Source of the DNA: CBDANO01 sp965197665
GTDB lineage: Bacteria; Chloroflexota; Dehalococcoidia; Lucifugimonadales; UBA3495
NCBI GenBank assembly: GCA_965197665.1
Contig: CBDANO010000004.1
Coordinates: 372,001-436,000, forward strand
Direction: 5' to 3'
DNA: 64,000 nucleotides
Position 1 is the stretch's first letter. Every line of letters begins with the position of its first letter. The position numbers and the translations under genes are program-made. The notes under the pieces were generated by a model. The model saw only the letters and a program-made list of their open reading frames with translations, was not told the origin of the DNA and ran no database searches. Positions 44,540 to 53,246 of this stretch are shown here, piece after piece.

Positions 44540-45337
44540 ATGGCCCTTGACGGATTGGTACTTGACGGAAAGGCAGCCCTGGTAACCGGAGCGGGCCGCG
44601 GCATGGGCCGGGCCGCCGCCATAGCCCTGGCCGCGGAAGGCGCCGACGTGGCCGTGGCCGACATTGACGGCGATACGGTAAGCGGCACGAACATCGCCGT
44701 GCGGGAACTGGGCCGCCGCAGCGCAACCATCCAGGCCGACGTGGGAGACTTGAATCAAATCGACCGCATGGTGAACGAGACCCTGGATAGCCTTGGCCGC
44801 ATCGATATTCTGGTCAACAACGCGGGTGTTACCCGCTACATATACATCATGGACATAGGAGAGGCAGACTGGGACCGCATCCACCGGGTCAACGCCAAGG
44901 GCGCTTTCTTTTGCATGCAGCGGGCGGCGGAGGCGATGATCAAGCAAGGCGAGGGCGGCCGCATCATCAACATTGCGTCCATCGCCGGCAAGGGGTATTC
45001 CGGCACCTCCAACGCCGCTTACGCCGCCAGCAAGGGGGCCGTGTTAGCCATGACCTATATCGCCGCCCACCAGCTGGGTAGCTACGATATCAACGTCAAC
45101 GCCATCTGCCCCGGTTCCACTATTACCGCTATGGCGGACGAGACCTTGGCCGGCAGGGCCCGGCACTTCGGGATTCCGGAAAGTGAACTGAGAGAACAAC
45201 GAGCGGCAAGAATCCCCATCGGCAGGGCCAACGACCCTGAAGACATCGCGGCCATGGCCGTGTTCTTGGCGGGGCCGGGCGCCCGCAATATCACCGGCCA
45301 ATCGTTCAACGTCGACGGCGGGCTGGTGATGCAGTAA
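44540..45337 (+). CDS. Short-chain dehydrogenase/reductase
   Basis: 265 residues from ATG 44540. Classical SDR: ALVTGAGRGMGRAAAIALA, VADIDGDTV (NAD-favouring acidic end of strand 2), ILVNNAGVTRYI, INIASIAGKGYSG, YAASKGAVLAMTY (Tyr-x3-Lys), NAICPGSTITAM and the C-terminal QSFNVDGGLVMQ. It likely uses NAD(H). It follows the TPR gene by 2 bp, so it is cotranscribed with it. Substrate unknown. Confidence 0.95.
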   Translation: MALDGLVLDGKAALVTGAGRGMGRAAAIALAAEGADVAVADIDGDTVSGTNIAVRELGRRSATIQADVGDLNQIDRMVNETLDSLGRIDILVNNAGVTRYIYIMDIGEADWDRIHRVNAKGAFFCMQRAAEAMIKQGEGGRIINIASIAGKGYSGTSNAAYAASKGAVLAMTYIAAHQLGSYDINVNAICPGSTITAMADETLAGRARHFGIPESELREQRAARIPIGRANDPEDIAAMAVFLAGPGARNITGQSFNVDGGLVMQ

Positions 45338-45472
45338 AACCGGCCCCTAAGAGACAATGAGGCATACGGCGCTCTCATGGCTGCGGTTGCGAGGCGCACA
45401 AGATGGCGGGCCCGAAGGCAATTCCGGGCGGCTGAATAGAGTCCTCTCCTCTACGCATGGTAGAATAGGACC

Positions 45473-45718
45473 ATGGACCTGGAGGTTAGACTCTTCGCGT
45501 TGTACCGGGAAAGGGCCGGATGCAGGTCCTTCTCCGTTCAGTTGCGCGAGGGAGCGACGGTGGGGGACATGGTCTCTGAGGTGCGGCGCCGGTTCCCCTT
45601 GCTGGCGCCTCCCGAGGTGAACATCGTGGTGGCGGTCAACGCCGATTACGCCGATAATGGCACGGTGCTGCGCCAAGGGGACGACGTTTGCTTGATACCC
45701 CCGGTCAGCGGAGGCTAA
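45473..45718 (+). CDS. moaD: Molybdopterin synthase small subunit (MoaD/ThiS family)
   Basis: 81 residues, a ubiquitin-like fold ending in the Gly-Gly needed for thiocarboxylation (LIPPVSGG). VRLFALYRERAGCRSFSVQLREGATVGDMVSEVRRRFP at the N-terminus. It carries the sulfur that MoaE puts into molybdopterin. The moaE start lies 5 bp downstream. Confidence 0.93.
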   Translation: MDLEVRLFALYRERAGCRSFSVQLREGATVGDMVSEVRRRFPLLAPPEVNIVVAVNADYADNGTVLRQGDDVCLIPPVSGG

Positions 45719-45723
45719 CGGCT

Positions 45724-46185
45724 ATGACGGGTATGATAGAAATCACTCACCAACCCTTGGACCCGGCGAAGATCACGTCTCAGGTGCGGAAAGACACCAA
45801 CGGAGCGGTGGTAACCTTTTTGGGCACCACTCGAAATAATTTCGAGGGTAAGCGGGTAGTTACTCTGGAATATGAAGCCTTCGAAGAAATGGCTCTCAAG
45901 AAGATTGCTGAAATCCGCGAGGAGCTCAAGGCCCGGTTCGAAATCGAGGACATTGCTATTTCTCACCGCATCGGTACCGTCGCTATCGGCCAAATCAGCC
46001 TGGTGGTGGCCGTGGCCTCCCCGCACCGCAAAGAAGCCTTTCTGGCGTGCCACCAAGCCGTCGATCGAATCAAGGAGGTCGCTCCCATCTGGAAGAAGGA
46101 GGTCTTCGAGGACGGGTCCCGGTGGGTTGCTTGCGAAGACCACGAGTTCCCCGCGGCCGAGGCGGCCGCCGGCCACGCCGGTTAG
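45724..46185 (+). CDS. moaE: Molybdopterin synthase catalytic subunit MoaE
   Basis: 153 residues. GAVVTFLGTTRNNFEGKRVVTLEYEAFEEMALKKI, ISHRIGTVAIGQISLVVAVASPHRKEAFLACHQAVDRIKEVAPIWKKEVFEDG: the conserved MoaE core, with catalytic lysines in the APIWKKE stretch. With MoaD it converts cyclic pyranopterin monophosphate to molybdopterin. The start is ATG 45724; another ATG follows 9 bp later. Convergent with radA. Confidence 0.95.
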   Translation: MTGMIEITHQPLDPAKITSQVRKDTNGAVVTFLGTTRNNFEGKRVVTLEYEAFEEMALKKIAEIREELKARFEIEDIAISHRIGTVAIGQISLVVAVASPHRKEAFLACHQAVDRIKEVAPIWKKEVFEDGSRWVACEDHEFPAAEAAAGHAG

Positions 46186-46245
46186 ACCGGGCTGCTTGAA
46201 TCATGCCGGGGAGCGGCGGGGAACGGTCCCCGGCGCCGGGTCGGC

Positions 46246-47640
46246 TCAGTTCCCCCTCGGCTCGCCCGATACCATCGTCAAGGCTTGACGAAAAGTCCTG
46301 GCCGGACGCAACTCCAACCCCTGAGGGTCCAGTCCTTCCGTCGCCGTTGCGGGCAACACCCCCCGGGAGAAGCCCAAGCGAGACGCCTCGGCCAGCCGGC
46401 GCTGGGCTTGGGGTACCGCCCTCAACTCCCCGCTGAGACCCACCTCTCCGAAAGCGACCAGCCTAGTATCCAGGGCGTCGTTGCGCAGGCTGGAAGCGAT
46501 GGCCAACAATACCGGCAGATCGGCGGCCGGCTCGATGGCTCGAAATCCCCCGGCCACGCTTACGATAATGTCTTGGTTCGCCAACTCCAGCCCGGCCCGG
46601 CGGGAGGCCACCGCGGCCAGCATGAGCAGCCGGTTGTGCTCCACGCCGTTGCCGACCCGGCGAGGGACAGGGAGCTGGGAGGGTGAAGTAAGGGCTTGGA
46701 CCTCCAGCAGCAAGGGGCGGCTTCCTTCCAGGGCCGGGAACATGGCCGCGCCCACGGCCCCGTCGTAGCGTTGGGACAATAGCGTCCGGGAGGGGTCCGG
46801 GACGTCCGCCAGTCCGCTGCCGGTCATCTCGAACACCCCGACTTCACTGGTCGAGCCGAAGCGGTTCTTGCTGCCGCGGAGGACTCGGTACGCCCCGGAG
46901 TCTTGAGACTCCAAGTAGGCCACCACGTCCACCATGTGCTCCAATACCCTGGGCCCGGCTAGGGTCCCGTCCTTGGTCATGTGGCCGGCGATCAACACCG
47001 GTACTTGCCGTAGCTTGGCCCAACGCATCAGCCGCATCCCTGCTTCCCGCACTTGGGCAACGCTTCCCGGCCCGGAAGAGGTTTCCTGGCAATACAGGGC
47101 CTGGATGGAGTCCACGATCGCTAGGGCGGGTTGTCTTTCCTCCAGGCTGCTCACCACTCGGTCGGCGTCCGTCTCGGAGTACAGGAATATCCTCTCGCCG
47201 TCGAATCCCAGACGCTTGGCCCGGAGCTTGATTTGTTGGGGCGACTCCTCTCCGCTGACGTAGAGCACCGGTTGGCCCCGGGACGCGAAGGACTGGGCGA
47301 TCTGCAGCAGTAAGGTTGACTTGCCCACCCCCGGCTCGCCGGCCAGCAGCACGACCGAACCGGCTACTAGGCCTCCCCCCATGACACGGTTGATCTCCGC
47401 GGAGCCAAGCTGGGTCCGCGGGCGGCTTTCCCCGTCCACGCGGGACAACTCTTGTACGGGTTCGCCTTGAGCAGCGGTCCACCCTTGGCGGGCCGCCCAA
47501 GAGGGGGTTGCGCCGGACTCCACCAGAGGGAGGGTGGAGTCGCAGGATGGTGATGGGCAGAAGCCCATCCACTTGGGGCTTTCATGGCCGCATTCTTGGC
47601 AAAGAAAAGCCGGGCGGCGTCGCTCCGCGGGACGGTTCAC
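46246..47640 (-). CDS. radA: DNA repair protein RadA
   Basis: 464 residues. N-terminal zinc finger (CQECG...CPSPSC, residues 14-33), RecA-like core with Walker A GEPGVGKSTLL at 101-111, the RadA-specific KNRFG stretch (in KNRFGSTSEVG), and a C-terminal Lon-like substrate domain (DIIVSVAGGFRAIEPAADLPVLLAIASS, GEVGLSGELRAV). It acts in branch migration during recombination repair. The gap of ~125 bp to clpC on the same strand holds a perfect hairpin. Confidence 0.96.
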   Translation of the reverse strand: MNRPAERRRPAFLCQECGHESPKWMGFCPSPSCDSTLPLVESGATPSWAARQGWTAAQGEPVQELSRVDGESRPRTQLGSAEINRVMGGGLVAGSVVLLAGEPGVGKSTLLLQIAQSFASRGQPVLYVSGEESPQQIKLRAKRLGFDGERIFLYSETDADRVVSSLEERQPALAIVDSIQALYCQETSSGPGSVAQVREAGMRLMRWAKLRQVPVLIAGHMTKDGTLAGPRVLEHMVDVVAYLESQDSGAYRVLRGSKNRFGSTSEVGVFEMTGSGLADVPDPSRTLLSQRYDGAVGAAMFPALEGSRPLLLEVQALTSPSQLPVPRRVGNGVEHNRLLMLAAVASRRAGLELANQDIIVSVAGGFRAIEPAADLPVLLAIASSLRNDALDTRLVAFGEVGLSGELRAVPQAQRRLAEASRLGFSRGVLPATATEGLDPQGLELRPARTFRQALTMVSGEPRGN

Positions 47641-47692
47641 CGCGGGCCTCCTTAAATTTGGCTGGAAATTTGGTTGGGCCGATTATAACAGC

Positions 47693-47720
47693 AGAAGGCC
47701 CCGCGCCGGCGGGGCCTTCT
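47693..47720. terminator. Perfect 12-bp hairpin between clpC and radA
   Basis: AGAAGGCCCCGC and its complement around GCCG. There is no T-run on either strand, so it is probably an attenuating or stabilising stem rather than a classical terminator, lying after clpC and before radA. Confidence 0.5.
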
Positions 47721-47766
47721 GTCACGATCCGCGTTTAGGCCGCGGTTAGGAACGGACGCGGCTGGT

Positions 47767-50229
47767 CTACACGGAGGGCACGGCGGCCTCCTTGGCTCTG
47801 ATGACGATCTTACCGTCCTCCAAGTCCACCACCGCGGTTTCCCCTTGGCTCAGCCTTCCGCTGAGAAGCTCGTCCGATAGGGCGTCCTCCACCACGTTTT
47901 GAATGAGGCGGCGCAAAGGCCGGGCGCCCAGTACCGGGTCGAAGCCCTGTTCCCCAAGGTAATCCCGCGCCGCGTCGGTCAACTCCAGGTCGACCTGCTT
48001 CTCTTTCAATTCGTCGCGCACTTGGTCCATCATCAGGTCGACGATGGCTAGAATCTCAGCCCGGCTCAATTGGTGGAACACCACCGTCGCGTCAATACGG
48101 TTGAGGAACTCGGGGCGGAAGAAGCGTTTGACTTCATCCATCACCTTATCCTTCATCCGCTGGTAGGAACTCTCCTCTGTCTGGGCTTGGTCGGACTTGA
48201 TGCTGAAACCCATGGTCGTTTCCCGCTTGATCAGGTCGGAACCCAGGTTGCTGGTCATGACCAGGATGGAATTGCGGAAGTCGACCCGTCTACCCCTGGC
48301 GTCGGTAAGCTGCCCGGCGTCGAAGATTTGCAGCAGGATGTTGAACACCTCGGGATGGGCCTTTTCGATTTCGTCCAGCAGGACGGCGCAGTAGTTCTTC
48401 CGGCGCACCCCTTCAGTCAACTGTCCGCCTTCATCGTAGCCGACGTATCCGGGAGGCGCTCCGATCAAGCGGGCCACCGTATGCCGTTCCTGAAACTCGG
48501 ACATGTCCAAGCGGATCATGTTGTCCTCGTTGCCGAACATGAACTCGGCCAGAGCGCGCACCAACTCCGTCTTGCCCACCCCCGTGGGGCCGAGGAACAT
48601 GAACACCCCGATGGGCCTTCTGTGGTCCTTGAGGCCGGCGCGGGCCCTCCGCACCGATTTGGAGATGTTTACGATGGCCTCGTCTTGGCCGATGATCCGC
48701 TTGTGGATTTCCTCTTCCATCCGGAGCAGCCGCTCGGTTTCCTCTTGGGCCAACCGGGTGACCGGAATCCCGGTCCACATGCTTACCACTTCGGCTATGT
48801 CTTCTTCGGTAACGACTTGGCGCTCCTTTTCGCGCCCTTCTTGCCACTCGCGTTCCTTGGTGTCGTAGTCCTCGTTGGCGTGGAGTTCCCGGTCCCGCAG
48901 TTCGGCGGCGGTTTCGTATTGCTGGGACGCGATGGCGTCGTCCTTCTCTTTCCGCACCTGCTCCAGGACCTGCTTGGCGTCTTTCAAGTACAACGGGGTC
49001 ACACTGCCCCGCAGCCTGACCCTAGACCCCGCCTCGTCGACCAGGTCGATGGCTTTATCCGGCAGGAAGCGGTCCGGTATAAACCGGGAGGCCAACGTCG
49101 CCGCAGTCCTTAGGGCCTCGTCGGTTATGTCTACGTCGTGATGTTCCTCGTAGCGCTCTTTCACGCCCTTGAGGATTTCCACCGTTTCGTCTTGCGACGG
49201 CTCCTCAACCTTCACCGGTTGAAGGCGGCGTTCCAAGGCCGGGTCCCTCTCTACGTACTTTCGATAGTCGTCCAGGGTCGTCGCGCCGATACATTGCAAC
49301 TCGCCCCGGGCCAGGGACGGCTTGAGAATGTTGGAAGCGTCGACGGCCCCTTCAGCCGCTCCCGCGCCCACGATGGTGTGGATCTCGTCAATGAACAGGA
49401 CGCAGTTGCCCGAGGACTTTATTTCCTCGATGACCTTCTTCAGCCGCTCTTCGAACTCGCCTCGATACTTGGTGCCGGCCACCAGGGCGCCCATGTCCAG
49501 GGTAACCAACCGTTTGCCGTGGAGAGTATCGGGCACGTTTTCCGTCGCGATGCGTTGCGCCAAGGCTTCCACGATGGCTGTTTTGCCCACGCCGGGCTCC
49601 CCGACCAGCACCGGGTTGTTCTTGGTCCTCCGGCTAAGAATCTGCACCACCCGCTCCAACTCTTGCTCACGTCCGATGACCGGGTCCAGCTTGTCGGACC
49701 GGGCGGCCGAGGTCAAGTCAACTCCCAGGTTGTCGAGAGTGGGCGTACGGGTCCCGGTGCGGGTTCCGGTCCCGGAGCCGCCTCCGCTGTGGCTCAGGAT
49801 GCGGTGGGTCTCGGACCGGACTTTGTCCAGGGTCACTCCCAGGCTTTCCAGCACCCCCGCCGCCACACCTTCTCCTTCCCGCATCAGGCCGATTAGCAGG
49901 TGCTCGGTACCAATGTAGGTGTGGTTCATGCGGCGGGCTTCGTCGACCGCCAACTCCACCACCTTCTTCGCTCGGGGAGTAAGGCCGATTTCGCCCTGGG
50001 GCGGCTTTTCCCCTCGCCCGATGATGAACTCTACCGCGGAGCGGACTTTGCTCAGGTCGACGGAGAGGCTCGACAGGACCCGGGCCGCGACTCCTTCCGT
50101 CTCCCGTACCAAGCCAAGGAGGATGTGCTCGGTGCCGATGTAGTTATGGTTGAACCGCTGGGCCTCTTCTTGGGCCAGTGATAGTACACGCCTCGCCCGC
50201 TCGGAAAACTTTTCGAATCTACTTCCCAT
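47767..50229 (-). CDS. clpC: ATP-dependent Clp protease ATPase ClpC
   Basis: 820 residues. Two N-domain repeats (residues ~1-145: FNHNYIGTEHILLGLVRETEGV and MNHTYIGTEHLLIGLMREGEGV), a Gly/Thr-rich linker (SGTGTRTGTRTPT, ~152-164), AAA-1 with Walker A GEPGVGKT at 210-217, a UVR-like middle region (ASQQYETAAELRDRE), and AAA-2 with FLGPTGVGKTELV and the C-terminal GARPLRRLIQNVVED. It unfolds substrates for ClpP. A strong promoter lies at 50435-50463. The mcsA/mcsB/ctsR genes of the Firmicutes operon are absent. Confidence 0.97.
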   Translation of the reverse strand: MGSRFEKFSERARRVLSLAQEEAQRFNHNYIGTEHILLGLVRETEGVAARVLSSLSVDLSKVRSAVEFIIGRGEKPPQGEIGLTPRAKKVVELAVDEARRMNHTYIGTEHLLIGLMREGEGVAAGVLESLGVTLDKVRSETHRILSHSGGGSGTGTRTGTRTPTLDNLGVDLTSAARSDKLDPVIGREQELERVVQILSRRTKNNPVLVGEPGVGKTAIVEALAQRIATENVPDTLHGKRLVTLDMGALVAGTKYRGEFEERLKKVIEEIKSSGNCVLFIDEIHTIVGAGAAEGAVDASNILKPSLARGELQCIGATTLDDYRKYVERDPALERRLQPVKVEEPSQDETVEILKGVKERYEEHHDVDITDEALRTAATLASRFIPDRFLPDKAIDLVDEAGSRVRLRGSVTPLYLKDAKQVLEQVRKEKDDAIASQQYETAAELRDRELHANEDYDTKEREWQEGREKERQVVTEEDIAEVVSMWTGIPVTRLAQEETERLLRMEEEIHKRIIGQDEAIVNISKSVRRARAGLKDHRRPIGVFMFLGPTGVGKTELVRALAEFMFGNEDNMIRLDMSEFQERHTVARLIGAPPGYVGYDEGGQLTEGVRRKNYCAVLLDEIEKAHPEVFNILLQIFDAGQLTDARGRRVDFRNSILVMTSNLGSDLIKRETTMGFSIKSDQAQTEESSYQRMKDKVMDEVKRFFRPEFLNRIDATVVFHQLSRAEILAIVDLMMDQVRDELKEKQVDLELTDAARDYLGEQGFDPVLGARPLRRLIQNVVEDALSDELLSGRLSQGETAVVDLEDGKIVIRAKEAAVPSV

Positions 50230-50646
50230 AATTCCGCTCCTGGTGGTGAAAGTGCGGGCTATCCATGGTCAAGGGTCAGGATGTTGATTTGGCGCGAATC
50301 GTGTCCACCGAACAGCCGCGGACCGGACCGTACCCGGTCCGTCCCGATTTGCGGTCGATTTCGCGGTTGGTTAATGATCAATAGTTAAGAGCAATCCTGG
50401 AGTTCGGCTTGGTTGCTGTATTCAACTGACTTCAATTATAGGTTGCGCCCCAAACTGTGTAAAGGCAACTATCCGCGCTGAAATACAGCAATTGTACAAC
50501 CCGGCGCCCTCGAACCGTGGTTCCCGGGCGCAAACGCCGGCGCCGCACGCTCATTGGGGGTGTTTCGGGCGTGCTCAAATTGATGTGGGATGTACATCGA
50601 AGGACCAATGTTAACCGGAGCCGGGTGAGGCGGCGAGTTGGTTGCC
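50230..50646. other. Leader of clpC and spacer to 5S
   Basis: About 200 bp of untranslated leader upstream of clpC, then the promoter, then ~180 bp without recognisable content up to the 3' end of the 5S gene. Confidence 0.5.
50435..50463 (-). promoter_or_regulatory. Promoter of clpC
   Basis: On the minus strand TTTACA (50458-50463), 17-bp spacer, TATAAT (50435-50440). It lies ~205 bp before the clpC start. Confidence 0.75.
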
Positions 50647-50764
50647 TCCCGGCGGTGACCTATTTTCCCACCCCGTTACCAGAGCAGTATCGTCGGCGCT
50701 GAGGCGTTTCACTACCGTGTTCGGGATGGGAACGGGTGGGTCCACCTCGCTCAAACCACCAGGA
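50647..50764 (-). rRNA. 5S ribosomal RNA
   Basis: 118 nt. The ends TCCTGGTG and CGCCGGGA pair; CCCACCCGTTCCCATCCCGAACACGG and GTAACGGGGTGGGAAAATAGG are the usual 5S features. It is a lone gene: 23S is 38 kb away on the other strand and no 16S is in the window. Confidence 0.93.
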
Positions 50765-51165
50765 AGCAACTGCATAACAAGTATGCAATATTTTTCACAA
50801 ATGTTCAAGAGGTTATCCCCGGCGGCCTCCCCGGCGCTCCCCGGCGGGCCAATGGAGGGTGGGGAAGAGTAGATTTTGGATTGGCTGGGACACCAACCAG
50901 CGGGACAGCTGATGGACGTGAGACAGTCTTGCCCAGGGGAAGGGAGTCCCACAGCCTTGACAGAGCCACGCTTAAACACCTGCGAGTGATGAACGCATCG
51001 AACCTCTTGCGATGGCCGCGTTTTCAGGCGATGCGCGCGCCATAGCGGTTCAGGGGATAGGGGAGGCCATCCGGAAGAGACTGTCTATTCAGGCTACAAC
51101 CATGAAAGATCCAGGGCATCTCGCATCGGAGCGGTGGGGATTTCCCAATCGTTAGTTCATACGAG
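50765..51165. other. Gene-free region between 5S and the nuclease gene
   Basis: 401 bp. It has a candidate 5S promoter near 50780-50808 and a 5-bp inverted repeat, GCATA-ACAAG-TATGC (50772-50786). Nothing else recognised. Confidence 0.5.
50780..50808 (-). promoter_or_regulatory. Weak candidate promoter for 5S
   Basis: TTGAAC (50803-50808), 17-bp spacer, CATACT (50780-50785) on the minus strand, which would start transcription ~9 nt before the mature 5S. Both boxes match at only 4 of 6 positions. Confidence 0.35.
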
Positions 51166-52089
51166 TCAACTGGGTAATCCAGTCGCTTTCGCAGCAGCGG
51201 TAGTCCAACTTTCCAAGCTCTGCAGTAGAACGCCGTCCAAACCATCGCAGTAGTCGACTATTCGACATCGGTCAAATAGCAAACCTGCATCAACGGATTC
51301 GTTCCTCCAGTTAACAGTTGAGAGAGCTTCGGAAATGAAGAACATTCTTACAGGATTAACAACGAGCTGAGATTGAAACCATTTACTGCAAAACGCATCG
51401 GGCTGAAGCTGTGCAACTCGGGACCTCCAGGTGGTACCCGTTTTGCATTGGCCGAAAGCGATGAGCTTTGCTTCCCGTCGGTCCGCAAAAGGTGTCCATG
51501 CAACAACGTCTAGTTTGTCGTCCTTTTTCCGGCGGGCACTTGCGCCTCTTGCTATGAAACCGCCACCTTCCTTCAATCTGTGGCATAGGGTGTCTATTTT
51601 GGCAGGAAAATCAGGGGAGTCTTCTGAAGTTCCGAAAATCATGCTCTCTGCACGAGCACCGAGATATTGCCTTGCCGTTACTGCCGCAAGTCCTTCCAGC
51701 AGCTCAGTTCCGTCAATATCTGCGTGAATCTTGTTCTTGTTCATATCTAGTCGTGTAGACAATAGCAAATACTTGTAGGCTAAGTGCCTAACATCGTCTA
51801 TACCCTGAGCGAGAGAAAGCACAGTCCCATTTGGGTTGAAGTCAAACGGATAACCTCCATTGCTAGCCTCTATGCGTCGTTCAATTTCTCGGAACGCGTC
51901 CTCAACGTCCAGTGGAATCTCTTCCTCTTCCGGCACTCCCTCTGAATAGTTATTCTCTGCGAGCCTACCTAGGTCCCGAGCAACAGCGGTCGCTGAAACA
52001 GCACCCTGCTTCCAGGAAAGTAACTCGGCGAAATCGGCGAGTTCATACGTATAAGCACGGGGAGAAGGAACCCCGGGCCAACGAAACAT
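51166..52089 (-). CDS. Putative PD-(D/E)XK-type nuclease of a defence-like cassette
   Basis: 307 residues, no close family recognised. Residues 190-218 (DDKLDVVAWTPFADRREAKLIAFGQCKTG) form the pattern D194-x19-Q214-x-K216, a QxK variant of the PD-(D/E)XK core in which a central beta hairpin carries the acid and the lysine. The N-terminal half is helical (ELADFAELLSWKQGAVSATAVARDLGRL, SLAQGIDDVRHLAYKYLLLSTRLDMN). The ATG overlaps the stop of the ParB-like gene by one base, so the two are coupled. The coding sequence is AT-richer than its surroundings. Probably an endonuclease; specificity unknown. Confidence 0.6.
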   Translation of the reverse strand: MFRWPGVPSPRAYTYELADFAELLSWKQGAVSATAVARDLGRLAENNYSEGVPEEEEIPLDVEDAFREIERRIEASNGGYPFDFNPNGTVLSLAQGIDDVRHLAYKYLLLSTRLDMNKNKIHADIDGTELLEGLAAVTARQYLGARAESMIFGTSEDSPDFPAKIDTLCHRLKEGGGFIARGASARRKKDDKLDVVAWTPFADRREAKLIAFGQCKTGTTWRSRVAQLQPDAFCSKWFQSQLVVNPVRMFFISEALSTVNWRNESVDAGLLFDRCRIVDYCDGLDGVLLQSLESWTTAAAKATGLPS

Positions 52090-53198
52090 CAGATTCTCCT
52101 AGTCGCCCGACGGTCCCTACGAGGGCTGTTCTTTTGGTACATCTCCTCGTAGAGGTCATTCGAAAGCTCAGCAACGTCGTCGGCAACTCTAAGGAGTTGG
52201 TCTGAACCGTCATAGCCGGTAGTTAATAGACTCCGTGCCTTTTCGAGTTCCCTTTTTGCAGCATGTAGGGACGCTTCGAACACTGTGGAGGTGGGCTTAC
52301 TTATCTCGACCGCCAATGTTAGTTCCCTGCCCGCTCGGAGAGCGGCAACTGCCTCCCCATTTGCCACGACCGTGTCAAGGTCTCTTAAATCAGGGTTTTG
52401 GGATCGAATAACCGGACGTTTATCTTCCTTTTTGCTGCCATATAGCCACAAACAGAGCTCGCGCAGTTCGTTCTTCTTTTCAGAGGGGATTGGATCCTCA
52501 TTCTCTTCGGTTTCAGGACCCAGCCCGATAAAAGAGGCAATCCCGTCATAACCAATACCTGTATACAGGTGTGAAAAAGCAAAATGCTTGTTGTACCGGT
52601 CCTCTCTGTCAAATACGTTCAAGCGTTCTGCCTGCTCAATGACCATTAAACCGCGGAACAACCTCTGTGCGGTCCGATGTGTATCGCCAATCTGTCTAGC
52701 AATGTCCCCTAGTGGGACCCCATACTTCCGATGCACATCAGCAATATATTGGGACTTAGCGAAGCTACTCCATTTAGCCGGGCCATTCACATGCTTAAAC
52801 CCGAGGTATCGCCAAGCGTTTTCTCGGGTATCCACAATGACTGGCAATTGTCTGAGACTTTCCTTGGATTCCTTCGATATAATTGGGACATTCAACTTTA
52901 GGGACTCAGCGAGTTGCGGCTCAAGGAGCAATTTAACCGCAGCCAAGCGCCGGTTGCCCTCAATGACGATGTTCAGCCCGTTCTCTTTTGCGACAACAAT
53001 GGGCTCGTGGTAAAAGAAACCACTGGCTTCTATAGAAAGAACCAATTCCCTGACGTCCATTTCCTCCCATAGCAATTCGATTACATCGGCATCGGAGGAA
53101 GCAGCATCCAGACCATATTCAAACAGACGTGGATTCCTACGATCAAAAACCAGTTCCGAGACATTCATCAAGCCCGGATTCATTTCGGTAGTCGTCAT
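52089..53198 (-). CDS. ParB/Srx-domain protein of a defence-like cassette
   Basis: 369 residues. The ParB/sulfiredoxin-like N-domain is visible: VSELVFDRRNPRLFEYG, VRELVLSIEASGFFYHEPIVV and NIVIEGNRRLAAVKLLLEP (residues ~78-93), where the EGNRRLAA box corresponds to the nucleotide-binding GxxRxxA motif. A middle HTH-like region (YGVPLGDIARQIGDTHRTAQRLFRGLMVIEQA) may bind DNA. The C-terminal part is not recognised. GAGGGAAAC precedes the start. Last codons overlap the nuclease start. With the methylase upstream (48-bp gap) it forms one operon. It could be a CTPase/NTPase or nicking partner; not a chromosome-partition ParB by context. Confidence 0.75.
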   Translation of the reverse strand: MTTTEMNPGLMNVSELVFDRRNPRLFEYGLDAASSDADVIELLWEEMDVRELVLSIEASGFFYHEPIVVAKENGLNIVIEGNRRLAAVKLLLEPQLAESLKLNVPIISKESKESLRQLPVIVDTRENAWRYLGFKHVNGPAKWSSFAKSQYIADVHRKYGVPLGDIARQIGDTHRTAQRLFRGLMVIEQAERLNVFDREDRYNKHFAFSHLYTGIGYDGIASFIGLGPETEENEDPIPSEKKNELRELCLWLYGSKKEDKRPVIRSQNPDLRDLDTVVANGEAVAALRAGRELTLAVEISKPTSTVFEASLHAAKRELEKARSLLTTGYDGSDQLLRVADDVAELSNDLYEEMYQKNSPRRDRRATRRI

Positions 53199-53246
53199 GT
53201 TTCCCTCGGCTTAGTGGGGTCCGATTTCTAACGCTAAAACAGCAAA

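Noticed and set aside
48070..49896. Long open frames (347 and 252 codons) opposite clpC
   Set aside because: Antisense shadows of a clear clpC gene in GC-rich DNA; no family resemblance.
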